NCBI GenBank assembly: GCA_013285915.1
Contig: JABDGS010000007.1
Coordinates: 1-64,000, forward strand
Reading direction: 5' to 3'
Length of the DNA: 64,000 nucleotides
Source: Bacteroidota bacterium
GTDB taxonomy: Bacteria > Bacteroidota > Bacteroidia > Chitinophagales > Chitinophagaceae
The notes under the pieces were generated by a model. That model was not told the origin of the DNA, made no database searches, and saw only the letters and a list, made by a program, of their open reading frames with translations. Position 1 is the first letter of the stretch; each line of letters starts with the position of its first letter. Of the stretch, positions 19,479 through 27,970 are shown piece by piece. The translations under genes and the position numbers were made by a program.

Positions 19479-19958
19479 TTACGCTGCGTTATTTTTTTTT
19501 AGCTCATTGTTATTATCGTCATTATCATTTATCTCCAATAGATTTTCAACCGCGTGTTTTTTATTGTTCATCAATGGAGAGGTAATAATGAAATCAGCGG
19601 TGGTTTTATTGTTGGCTATAATAATGTCAGCTTCAAGGGCCGCATGTATTATGCCCCTTATGCCATTGCGCTGTAATGGTGTTTCGTCATTGCTCCAAAA
19701 CAATACCACGGCGTCAACACCGCCCTCGTTAATCAGGGTGCATAATTCCTGGTAACCTTCATAAGGGCCGGTTAAATATGTTGTGATTGCTTTATTTAAT
19801 GTGCCTTCCAATACTTTGGCTGCATCACCAGTTGCTATTATTTCGTGTTGCTGTAAAAGGCTTTTATTAAAGTAACTCCATTCAATTAGCTCCGTCTTTT
19901 TGTCAGGGTGTACTACAAAAGCTATCCGTTTTACTCTGTTTATTTTTGTTTTGCTCAT
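19479..19958 (-). CDS. Methylglyoxal synthase-like domain protein lacking canonical catalytic residues
   Basis: 'RIAFVVHPDKKTELIEW...ATGDAAKVLEG...TGPYEGYQELCTLINEGGVDAVVLFWSNDETPL...TTADFIITSP' aligns to MgsA; Asp71, Asp91, His98 and Asp101 equivalents are replaced. Start at MSKTKI. Confidence 0.8.
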   Translation of the reverse strand: MSKTKINRVKRIAFVVHPDKKTELIEWSYFNKSLLQQHEIIATGDAAKVLEGTLNKAITTYLTGPYEGYQELCTLINEGGVDAVVLFWSNDETPLQRNGIRGIIHAALEADIIIANNKTTADFIITSPLMNNKKHAVENLLEINDNDDNNNELKKNNAA

Positions 19959-19996
19959 ACTAATGTTAATTATTTTAACAATCTTACCTAAAACAA

Positions 19997-20021
19997 TTGC
20001 CCCACCATAATGGCGGGGCAA
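19997..20021. promoter_or_regulatory. 25-bp near-perfect palindrome in the leader of the MgsA-like gene
   Basis: TTGCCCC-A-CCAT-A-ATGG-C-GGGGCAA. Confidence 0.5.
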
Positions 20022-20255
20022 CGTTATATTATCGGCTTCTTTTTCTTTTTTGTTATTACAAATATGTACTGTTTACACAATAATAATACCAATATTCAGT
20101 AAAGGTAACCCACCGGGTATGTTAACAATAAACTACAGCATTTTTAACGGCGGCTAAAAGTGTTTATTGCAACATCTAAGTTTAAGCACTTTTGGTTAGT
20201 AAATTTTACCTGCATTAGCAGGTTTATTTAACTTTACGGGTATATTTTATTTATT

Positions 20256-20603
20256 ATGCCTTACGATGAAAAACTTACACAAAGAATTAGAGAAGCATTG
20301 GCCGGGGTACCCAATGTTGAAGAAAAGAAAATGTTTCGCGGCGTAACATTTATGGTTAACGATAAGATGTGTATAAGTGTTAGCGCCGAAAGGTTGATGT
20401 GCCGCATTGGGGCTGAAAAACAGCAGCAAATGGTTGAAAAACCGGGTTGCACCGAGGTAATAATGCGGGGGAAGGTGATGAAGGATTTTGTATTTGTTTG
20501 GCCCGAAGCGTTTAAGAATAAGAGAGATTTAGAATTATGGATAAATCTTTGCCTTGATTTTAATGGCGAGGCAAAATCTTCAAAAGCCAAGAAGAAGAAA
20601 TAA
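20256..20603 (+). CDS. TfoX/Sxy N-terminal domain protein
   Basis: 'VEEKKMFRGVTFMVNDKMCISVSAERLMCRIG' is TfoX_N-like. Confidence 0.85.
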   Translation: MPYDEKLTQRIREALAGVPNVEEKKMFRGVTFMVNDKMCISVSAERLMCRIGAEKQQQMVEKPGCTEVIMRGKVMKDFVFVWPEAFKNKRDLELWINLCLDFNGEAKSSKAKKKK

Positions 20604-20940
20604 ATATCTTCCAGTTACGCCAATACTCCAAAAATTTTGTAAAAATCATAGGCCTTTTTTAACCGCCATCAGCCATAATTCAATTTTCCACCCTTTCTCC
20701 ACCCCTTAAGTCATCCATTTCCACCTGATGTTTTGGACAAACTAGTAAGTCGCATGCTATATTGCATGTGAAATTCGTGTGTCTAAAAAAAATCAATACT
20801 GTATTGTTTAAAACTACCTGGTTATGTCTTTTGAAACTTTAAAGTACATAGCATCTTTTCTCCACCCTAATAATGCATTTTTCCATCCGTCGTTTTTATT
20901 ATAACATTTGCAAGGCGGCTACTTTGCACAAAAATTATTT

Positions 20941-21342
20941 ATGAAAAAAATTAGTATTTCGGCAATGTTCATTTTAAGCGCTTTTTTATTAAGAGCGCAG
21001 ATAATTGGCAAAAGTGAACTTACAAAAACCATCATTCTTACAGACAGCAGTATTAATCGCCGCTTGTATTTACCAATTACAAAAGGAATGGCTTATATCC
21101 ATTTCTTTTTTAAAGTGAATGTTTCAGACGGGGGGGTTACGGTAAACATTGAAGACCCTGAAGGCAAGCAGGAGGGGGGCTTTCGTGTGACTGCGGATAC
21201 GGAAATGGAAGAAAATGGTGAAAAGGGCTCAAAGGGGCAAATGACACATGAAGTAAACTTTCCCATACAGGGTAACTGGCTTATTTTGCTAAAATCAAAA
21301 CATGCATCAGGCACATTATCGTACGAAATAAAACTTAACTAA
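20941..21342 (+). CDS. Small secreted protein of unknown function
   Basis: Signal peptide 'MKKISISAMFILSAFLLRAQ'. Ends 5 nt before the downstream HTH regulator. Confidence 0.65.
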   Translation: MKKISISAMFILSAFLLRAQIIGKSELTKTIILTDSSINRRLYLPITKGMAYIHFFFKVNVSDGGVTVNIEDPEGKQEGGFRVTADTEMEENGEKGSKGQMTHEVNFPIQGNWLILLKSKHASGTLSYEIKLN

Positions 21343-21347
21343 GGTTG

Positions 21348-22319
21348 ATGCGCAAATTATTAATACTGTTATTATTATCTGGCTGCGTCTTTAGCGGCTT
21401 TGGCCAGCAGTGTGAAATATCAGGACAAATTATGCTTGATTCGTCCTGGGCAAAACAGGTTTATATCTGCGCCATACCCGAGTTTAACCAAATGTACACA
21501 GCAAGTGATGAACTAATAACCGGCAGAGGTGTAATTGACTCTGCCGGTTACTTCACACTTAAATTTTCATGTAAGCAGGAGCCATTATTATACAGGCTGC
21601 ACGTTATTAAAAAAAGCGACCCTGCATCAACCCTTATTATTGGCGGCAAAGATGAAAATTTTGTTTTTTTTATAGCCAAAGCGCAGGATTATATTTACCT
21701 GAAGCATATAAATAAAAATATGCCCCTGAGCCAGAACGATGTGCAGAATACACCTGCGAATAAAGAACTTGCGCGGCTATTCAGCATACTTAATTACAGC
21801 AGTAACCAAAAAGTACGTACAGACCGTGAGCGGTTAAAAAACCAGTTAATTGATCTGGCAGATTCCTCATCGTCGCAATTGGTTTCGTTGCTGGCAATAT
21901 CAAATACATTTGGATTGAGTGACCGGCAAAAAGAGAGAATCGCAAACACGGTAGAAAAGTTTAACAGGCAGAACCCTTACGGTGCAAACATTTTTGAACA
22001 ATATAAAAAAACGGGCCCTGGATATATTTTAGTAATAGCAGCACTTTTGTTGATTGTTACAGGTGTTTTTGTAATCATCGCAATACAAACGCGTAAAAAA
22101 AACACTGCGCTTAAAATATTTAAAACATTAAGCCAGCGTGAAACAACAATAATAAAATTTATAGCAGACGGCAAAAGTAACAAGGAGATAGCCGCTGAAC
22201 TTAACGTTGAGCTAAGTACTGTAAAAACACACGTAAACAACATTTATACAAAGCTTAATGTTAAAGGACGAAAAGATGTTCTGGCATATAAAGCCCTGTT
22301 TAAAAAGTATGGTTTATAG
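21348..22319 (+). CDS. Membrane-anchored LuxR-type HTH regulator with extracytoplasmic (DUF4369-like) domain
   Basis: Signal peptide, 'CEISGQIMLDSSWAKQVYICAIPEF' domain, single TM 'YILVIAALLLIVTGVFVIIAI', C-terminal LuxR HTH 'LSQRETTIIKFIADGKSNKEIAAELNVELSTVKTHVNNIYTKLNVKGR'. Confidence 0.85.
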   Translation: MRKLLILLLLSGCVFSGFGQQCEISGQIMLDSSWAKQVYICAIPEFNQMYTASDELITGRGVIDSAGYFTLKFSCKQEPLLYRLHVIKKSDPASTLIIGGKDENFVFFIAKAQDYIYLKHINKNMPLSQNDVQNTPANKELARLFSILNYSSNQKVRTDRERLKNQLIDLADSSSSQLVSLLAISNTFGLSDRQKERIANTVEKFNRQNPYGANIFEQYKKTGPGYILVIAALLLIVTGVFVIIAIQTRKKNTALKIFKTLSQRETTIIKFIADGKSNKEIAAELNVELSTVKTHVNNIYTKLNVKGRKDVLAYKALFKKYGL

Positions 22320-22509
22320 CATTTTCACATAACCGTAATAGTTAATTATAGTTAAATAATAACACCTATATATTTCTGTCGCCGTTCTTCACAAACACAC
22401 AAAATGTCAGTTTTCGCCTGTAAGCTATCCAGTAACTTGAAGTAGCATTGCCTGTAATAAAGCATGCCGTGTACCAAAAATATTTGCTTACAAAAACTAA
22501 AAACTGGTT

Positions 22510-23232
22510 ATGAAACTGCTTTATGTTTTATGTGCTGCGCTTGGCTTTTGTTATGCCGCCGCGCAGGAGCCGCCTTATGTAAAAAAATTTTCTTTGAACG
22601 AAATACTGGTATCAAATTCGGGTGATACCTGGAAGGAGTTTTTAAACACGTCAACCATGCGCGCCGGGGTCTACAATTTTAAAAGCAACGCGCAGGATGC
22701 TGTGAAAACCGCTGCTGAAGATGGGGCTTATTACATAATAAAAGGTAAGGCAACACTTAATGCGGGTGGCGAAAACCATACAGCGTTAGCAGGAAACATT
22801 TTTTATATAAAAGGCGGCACGGCATATAATTTTTCAGCAATTGAAAATGACCTGGTTGTATTGGTTATATACTCAAAAGCCACACCGCCTGCCGACGAAA
22901 AGCCTTTTGACACGTACAATATGGCCGACATTGAGCAAAAAAGAGTGCCTGGTGAAAATGATTGGGAGCCGTTTATACGTTCTAAAACAATGACGTTCGG
23001 GTTGTATATGCTGCCCCAAAAAACCGGCGGCGACAGTACGTTAACCCATAAGATGGAAGAGCTAAATTATGTAACTGCCGGAACATCAAAATTTACTATT
23101 GACGGTTATACAATGGATGTTACCGAGGGGGACATTATGTATGTTGATAAAGGCCACGGACATTATTTTCATGATCTTAAAAATGATTTTGACGTGTTGA
23201 TTTTTTGGGAGAAGAAATCATTGCAGCAGTAA
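22510..23232 (+). CDS. Secreted bicupin protein
   Basis: Signal peptide; two cupin-like modules ('YYIIKGKATLNAGGENHTALAGNIFYIKGGTAYNF' and 'NYVTAGTSKFTIDGYTMDVTEGDIMYVDKGHGHYF'). Confidence 0.75.
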   Translation: MKLLYVLCAALGFCYAAAQEPPYVKKFSLNEILVSNSGDTWKEFLNTSTMRAGVYNFKSNAQDAVKTAAEDGAYYIIKGKATLNAGGENHTALAGNIFYIKGGTAYNFSAIENDLVVLVIYSKATPPADEKPFDTYNMADIEQKRVPGENDWEPFIRSKTMTFGLYMLPQKTGGDSTLTHKMEELNYVTAGTSKFTIDGYTMDVTEGDIMYVDKGHGHYFHDLKNDFDVLIFWEKKSLQQ

Positions 23233-24206
23233 GTAAATACTTTATTGTGCATATACCTGTAAAATATCTATTAAAGATTAAGCTTAAAGCTTGCATGTTG
23301 CTTGCCTGCGCTGGTTTTATAATATCAGCAAAATGCCAGAACAACCAGAACGATGTTAAAAAAGCAGACTCGTTGTACAATGTACAAAACTGGAGCGGTG
23401 CATCAACTGTGTACCAGCAATTGCTTACCAATACTCAACTACAGCTTTTAGTAAACGGAAGGCTGGGCCTTTGTTATTATCACCTCGGCAATTACGGTAA
23501 AGCACTCTACCATTACAATCAAGCGCTCGGCTGTAAAAATTCGGCGCCTGTAGCCAATGTTATTTATGCAAGAATGGCGCGCGTTTATGCAAAACAGGGC
23601 AAGAGCAATATGTCGCTCACATTACTTGACAGCGCTGTAACAAAAGGCTATAGCAACAGCATTGAGCTGGATTCGCTGGATGAATATAAAGACCTGCATA
23701 GCAACGGTCTATTCAAAAACATTGTTGCAAAAGCATATAAAAATGCTTACCCTTGTTCAACAGACCCGCAATCACGGTTATACGATTTTTGGCTGGGCAA
23801 CTGGATAGTATATAATACAGGCAGCAATGCAATTATTGGATATAGCTATAACGAAAAGCAATCAGGTGAATGTATGATACTGGAAAGCTGGGTATCGTAC
23901 CCAAACCAGTACAGCGGAGTTGCCATGAATTTTTTTGATCCTGAGAAAGGCAAATGGGAAAAGGTTTGGGTAGGCTCAGAAGGCGGCCCCGGTGTAGTGC
24001 ACCATTATGTTGCGGGCGATGTAACAGATAACGCCATGCGTTTTGTGTACGAGTTAAAGGATGAGAAAGGCGAAATGCAGCCCGGAAGATATACCATATA
24101 TAACCTTGCCGATGGTAAAGCAAGGCTTGTAAAAGAGCTATCGCCTGATAAAGGCAAAACGTTTGATGTGCTGATGGACCTTACTTATGTAAGAACGAAA
24201 TTATAA
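23205..24206 (+). CDS. TPR protein with DUF1579-like C-terminal domain
   Basis: TPR 'GRLGLCYYHLGNYGKALYHYNQAL'; 'YDFWLGNWIVY...' lipocalin-like domain. Start may be the internal Met at 23295 (MLLACAGF). Confidence 0.65.
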   Translation: MGEEIIAAVSKYFIVHIPVKYLLKIKLKACMLLACAGFIISAKCQNNQNDVKKADSLYNVQNWSGASTVYQQLLTNTQLQLLVNGRLGLCYYHLGNYGKALYHYNQALGCKNSAPVANVIYARMARVYAKQGKSNMSLTLLDSAVTKGYSNSIELDSLDEYKDLHSNGLFKNIVAKAYKNAYPCSTDPQSRLYDFWLGNWIVYNTGSNAIIGYSYNEKQSGECMILESWVSYPNQYSGVAMNFFDPEKGKWEKVWVGSEGGPGVVHHYVAGDVTDNAMRFVYELKDEKGEMQPGRYTIYNLADGKARLVKELSPDKGKTFDVLMDLTYVRTKL

Positions 24207-24229
24207 AACATACAAAAGAGATAGTGCTG

Positions 24230-25069
24230 CTACCGGGATACGCGGCTGTATTCATCAAGCACCTGCTTCTCTTTTGGGGTGAGGCTTTTAATGCCGCTGC
24301 GGTTTATTTTATCAAGTATCCTGTCCACTTCCTTTTGCCTGTCAATTTTCTCTATGTTATAGCGCTGGTCTACAGTATAGTTCTTGTTATGCCTGTTAAA
24401 AAACACACTGTCAATAAATAAAAAACCCGGTTTGGCTATGATCATACAAATAAAAAAAATACAGGGTATTGTAATAACCAGTATAGTAACATAATTATCA
24501 AAGAAAACATCGGGGTGCAGCACTGTTGCTACAAGCATGCCTATTAAAGCGCCGCCCAGGTGCGCATCGTGGCCAATATTATCCCTTCTTGACCTTATAC
24601 CGTAAATAGAAAATAAAACAAATGCAATACCGTATAACCAGCCCGGTATTCTAACAAAAATGAGGTTTATACTCATGCCCGGTAGTAAGGCTATTGACGC
24701 GAATATAATACCGCATACCGCACCGGAGGCGCCTACAGAACTATAATCGCCTTCATTTTTATGAATAAACAGCGACAGCAGGTTGCCGCCAATTAAGCTT
24801 GCAAAATAAATAAGAAGGTATTGAAGGCTGCCGGTTATTGATTCAACCACACCGCTAAAAAAGTATAATGAAAATACATTAAATGCAAGGTGCACCCAGC
24901 CAACATGTAAAAAGCCTGATGTGACAAGGCGTTTATAATCTTTGTTTAAGAGTATCTTATCTACTTCAAATTTGTAACGGTCAAAAAACAGGAAATTCTT
25001 AAACCCGTTGTACGAAACGATAATGTTAATGATGATAATGACAAGACTTATAATTCCGGTACCGCTCAT
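24230..25069 (-). CDS. Rhomboid-family intramembrane serine protease
   Basis: 'GASGAVCGIIFAS' (catalytic Ser) and 'GHDAHLGGALIGM' (catalytic His). Confidence 0.92.
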   Translation of the reverse strand: MSGTGIISLVIIIINIIVSYNGFKNFLFFDRYKFEVDKILLNKDYKRLVTSGFLHVGWVHLAFNVFSLYFFSGVVESITGSLQYLLIYFASLIGGNLLSLFIHKNEGDYSSVGASGAVCGIIFASIALLPGMSINLIFVRIPGWLYGIAFVLFSIYGIRSRRDNIGHDAHLGGALIGMLVATVLHPDVFFDNYVTILVITIPCIFFICMIIAKPGFLFIDSVFFNRHNKNYTVDQRYNIEKIDRQKEVDRILDKINRSGIKSLTPKEKQVLDEYSRVSR

Positions 25070-25172
25070 TGCTGCAAAATTTATACAGGGTTATTGCGTA
25101 AATTAAGCAACTTTTTCATGCTGATGTAATAAGCGCATAAAAATTAATATTTTGTGTGGTTAAATCCTCCGT

Positions 25173-25207
25173 AAAAACTTTAAACCGGAAACTTTAAACT
25201 GGAAACT
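25173..25207. repeat. Heptameric repeat array (NNAAACY x5) overlapping the cutC 3' end
   Basis: AAAC cores at 25175, 25182, 25189, 25196 and 25203 (exact 7-nt spacing). Confidence 0.75.
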
Positions 25208-25947
25208 GTATTTGCCAGTGCGCTTTTCATCTTTGCTACCTCTTCAGTATCAACACTTACCATACTCAGATCCTCCAGCATACTTTGTTTTTGGTAATGC
25301 ATAGCAGATGTTTGTGATGTTCTCGCCGATGAATGGAGTTCTATGGCCCCCGTGAATTGTGCCAGTAAGGCTATATTGTTGCTGCGCACACCGCTGCCGG
25401 GCATAATAACAATGCGGTCATCAGCCTGCTCAACTAATTGTTTTATTAACTCTTTCCCGTCAAATGCATTGGGCACCTGGCCACTGGTTAAAATACGGCT
25501 GCATCCGCATGCTATTATATCTTCCAGTGCCTGTAACGGCTCTACGGTGCGGTCAAATGCGCGGTGAAAGGTAACTTCAAGCGGGTAAGCAAGGTCAACC
25601 AGCCGCTTTGTTCTGTCAATATCAATACTACCATAGCTATTTAGCAGGCCGGTTACCAACCCTTGAAAGCCCAGTTCTTTCACCAATTTTATATCATACT
25701 TCATCGCTTCAAATTCAGCATCGCTGTATAAAAAATCGCCGCCCCGTGGGCGGATTATAGGGAATACAGGAATGCCTGTTTTTTCCCTAACTAATTTTAA
25801 AGTACCATAACCCGGTGTTGTTCCGCCTTCAGCAGCATTTTCACACAGTTCAATACGGTCAGCACCTGCTTTTGCAGCCAAGAGGGCAGAAGCGAGATTA
25901 AAAACAGCTATTTCAAGTGTGTAATTTTGATTATTCATTGGTATCAA
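25180..25947 (-). CDS. cutC: Copper homeostasis protein CutC family
   Basis: 'LEIAVFNLASALLAAKAGADRIELCENAAEGGTTPGYGTLKLV', 'FPIIRPRGGDFLYSDAEFEAMKYDI', 'VTFHRAFD'. Confidence 0.95.
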   Translation of the reverse strand: MIPMNNQNYTLEIAVFNLASALLAAKAGADRIELCENAAEGGTTPGYGTLKLVREKTGIPVFPIIRPRGGDFLYSDAEFEAMKYDIKLVKELGFQGLVTGLLNSYGSIDIDRTKRLVDLAYPLEVTFHRAFDRTVEPLQALEDIIACGCSRILTSGQVPNAFDGKELIKQLVEQADDRIVIMPGSGVRSNNIALLAQFTGAIELHSSARTSQTSAMHYQKQSMLEDLSMVSVDTEEVAKMKSALANTVSSLKFPV

Positions 25948-25952
25948 CTCTG

Positions 25953-26741
25953 CTATTTATTATTTAAATCGTATAATAAGTCCTTAAGCATTTTAACCTT
26001 TCCGTTTATTTCGTCACTTTCAATATTGCAAACTGAAAGAACTGGGGGAAGCTTTGCATATAATGCTGGCTTGTTAAGCCAGTTCGCAACCTGCTCTTTA
26101 ATCCATTTGTTATAAGCAATAGGATAGGTTTTGTTAACTATAAACAGGGCCTGCAAATATTTTTGAAATGCCTTGCACAAAATATCAAACGCCTGGAAAT
26201 GCAATCCGCGCTTTACAAAAAATGGAATATGGTCCAGGTCATATTCACATGCCTCTTTTACTATTGCCAAACGTTGCAAGCGCAGTTCTTCATGGTAGTA
26301 TGGCAACCATTTATTCCGCAATTCGGTAAAAAAAGGACCAGCGTGGTACAAAGGTGCAGCATAGCAGACCTGGTTGCCTATTTCAATTTCAAAGCTATCG
26401 GCAGCAACGCCTTCTTCAAAAACAGGCAGGTTATAATTTCCGTCAATAATATCCAAATGCAAATGGCAAAATTTGCTTTGTTTCCGGTATTCAGCAATTG
26501 TGCTATCCGCATGCGAGTATGTTATCCAGCCAGCTTCAATATCAGCTCTTTCACAAGCGGTTGTGCCGGGTTTTACCAATATGGCAAAATCAAGGTCACT
26601 TTCAGGAACGGCTTGACCGCGGGCACATGAATTAACCACAAGTACAGTATCAACAACAGGCAGTTTTGAAAAGTATTCCCCAACAATATTAGCTGCCCCC
26701 TGGTGTAATTTTGTGGGGAACCCGGGTTTGAAGACAACCAT
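25953..26741 (-). CDS. Nucleotidyltransferase-domain protein
   Basis: 'VVNSCARGQAVPESDLDFAILV' minimal NTase motif. Confidence 0.8.
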   Translation of the reverse strand: MVVFKPGFPTKLHQGAANIVGEYFSKLPVVDTVLVVNSCARGQAVPESDLDFAILVKPGTTACERADIEAGWITYSHADSTIAEYRKQSKFCHLHLDIIDGNYNLPVFEEGVAADSFEIEIGNQVCYAAPLYHAGPFFTELRNKWLPYYHEELRLQRLAIVKEACEYDLDHIPFFVKRGLHFQAFDILCKAFQKYLQALFIVNKTYPIAYNKWIKEQVANWLNKPALYAKLPPVLSVCNIESDEINGKVKMLKDLLYDLNNK

Positions 26742-26782
26742 AATTTTATCATTTTAAAATCCATAGGAGCAGGCTGGCAACA

Positions 26783-27826
26783 CTACATAATATGCTTGCC
26801 ATCAATAAGCGTATTATACTCGTCAGCATAACATACGGCATAGTTAAAGCCTTTCTGTATACAATAAGCGCCGTGTTCGCCCTGCTTATTTATGGCTATA
26901 AAGCCAACCTGGGTGTCTTTTAATTTAGCTTCTCTTCCTTTAAAGTTTTTAATTATTTTTTCCACCGCTTTCCTGCATGCCTCTTCAGGGTGCAGGCCCT
27001 GCGCCATTAACTGAACCACCAGGTGCGTTCCGCAGGTTTTTATTACTTCTTCGCCAACCCCCGTAGCTGTTGCAGCACCAATTTCATTATCTACAAACAG
27101 GCCGGCGCCAATAATAGGGGAGTCGCCCACGCGACCCCGTACTTTAAATGCCATCCCGCTGGTTGTACAGCTACCGCTAAGGTTTCCGTGTGCATCCAAC
27201 GCCACCATACCAATTGTATCGTGGTTAAAGTCGCCGTTTGGCAGCCTTAGCGGGGCAAAAGCGCTGCTGCCTTTGTTTTCAACATTTACTATTGGCTTAT
27301 ATTCCGATTTTTTCAACCATTCCTCGTATGCTTTTTTAGCGTCGCCGGATAACTGCCCGTTTTCCAGGGGGAAACCCTGTTCAATAGCAAACTGCTGGGC
27401 ACCAACGCCGGCAAGCATTACATGGGGCGTTTTTTCCATTACCCTGCGCGCAACGCTTATGGGGTGTTTAATTCTTTCCAAAAAAGCCACGCTGCCGCAA
27501 TTTCCGTTTTCGTCCATAATACTTGCGTCAAGGGTTACAAATCCATCCCTGTCCGGCCATGCACCCAGCCCTACACAACAGCTTTGTTCGCTTTCTGTAA
27601 CCATTACGCCCTGTTCTACAGCATCTAACGCCCTTCCGCCATCGCGCAGTACTTTCCAGGCGCCCTTATTGGCGTTTATTCCTGCTTCCCAGGTCGAAAT
27701 TACAATTGGCTTGCGGCCAGAACCTTCTGTATTCGGTCTGTTTATTTTCCCCAAAGCCCTGCCTGTAAAAAATGTACCCAATCCCATGGTGCCTAATTGT
27801 AATAATCGCCTGCGTGCAATACTCAT
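26783..27826 (-). CDS. N4-(beta-N-acetylglucosaminyl)-L-asparaginase (glycosylasparaginase), Tat-like signal
   Basis: 'ARRRLLQLGTMGLGTFFTG' twin-Arg-type signal; 'HDTIGMVALDAHGNLSGSCTTSG' Thr-nucleophile motif. Confidence 0.92.
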   Translation of the reverse strand: MSIARRRLLQLGTMGLGTFFTGRALGKINRPNTEGSGRKPIVISTWEAGINANKGAWKVLRDGGRALDAVEQGVMVTESEQSCCVGLGAWPDRDGFVTLDASIMDENGNCGSVAFLERIKHPISVARRVMEKTPHVMLAGVGAQQFAIEQGFPLENGQLSGDAKKAYEEWLKKSEYKPIVNVENKGSSAFAPLRLPNGDFNHDTIGMVALDAHGNLSGSCTTSGMAFKVRGRVGDSPIIGAGLFVDNEIGAATATGVGEEVIKTCGTHLVVQLMAQGLHPEEACRKAVEKIIKNFKGREAKLKDTQVGFIAINKQGEHGAYCIQKGFNYAVCYADEYNTLIDGKHIM

Positions 27827-27942
27827 ATAATATTAGTTTTGTACATATATTAATGGCATAAAAGTAGCTTGTTGTAAACAATTATAAGCGCAAGTGAATC
27901 AAATAATATTATTTGTATTTTCAATAAATTCTGAAAATTTAG

Positions 27943-27950
27943 TATCTTTG
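27943..27950 (+). promoter_or_regulatory. TAnnTTTG-type -7 element (TATCTTTG) for the NDH-2-like gene
   Basis: TATCTTTGCA located 20 nt upstream of the ATG. Confidence 0.55.
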
Positions 27951-27970
27951 CATTATAAATAAGACAACCT

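Noticed and set aside
19237-19755. 172-aa + strand ORF across the MFS and MgsA-like genes
   Set aside because: Antisense to two well-supported genes; no domain.
20604-20940. C/T-rich intergenic segment and GCATGCTATATTGCATGTG partial palindrome
   Set aside because: Inverted repeat too short and imperfect, and no clear period in the C/T-rich part; likely compositional.
26163-26630. 155-aa + strand ORF
   Set aside because: Antisense to the nucleotidyltransferase gene, which has a clear NTase motif.
27273-27830. 185-aa + strand ORF antisense to the glycosylasparaginase gene
   Set aside because: Shadow ORF of a confidently assigned gene; no signal peptide, RBS context or recognisable domain.
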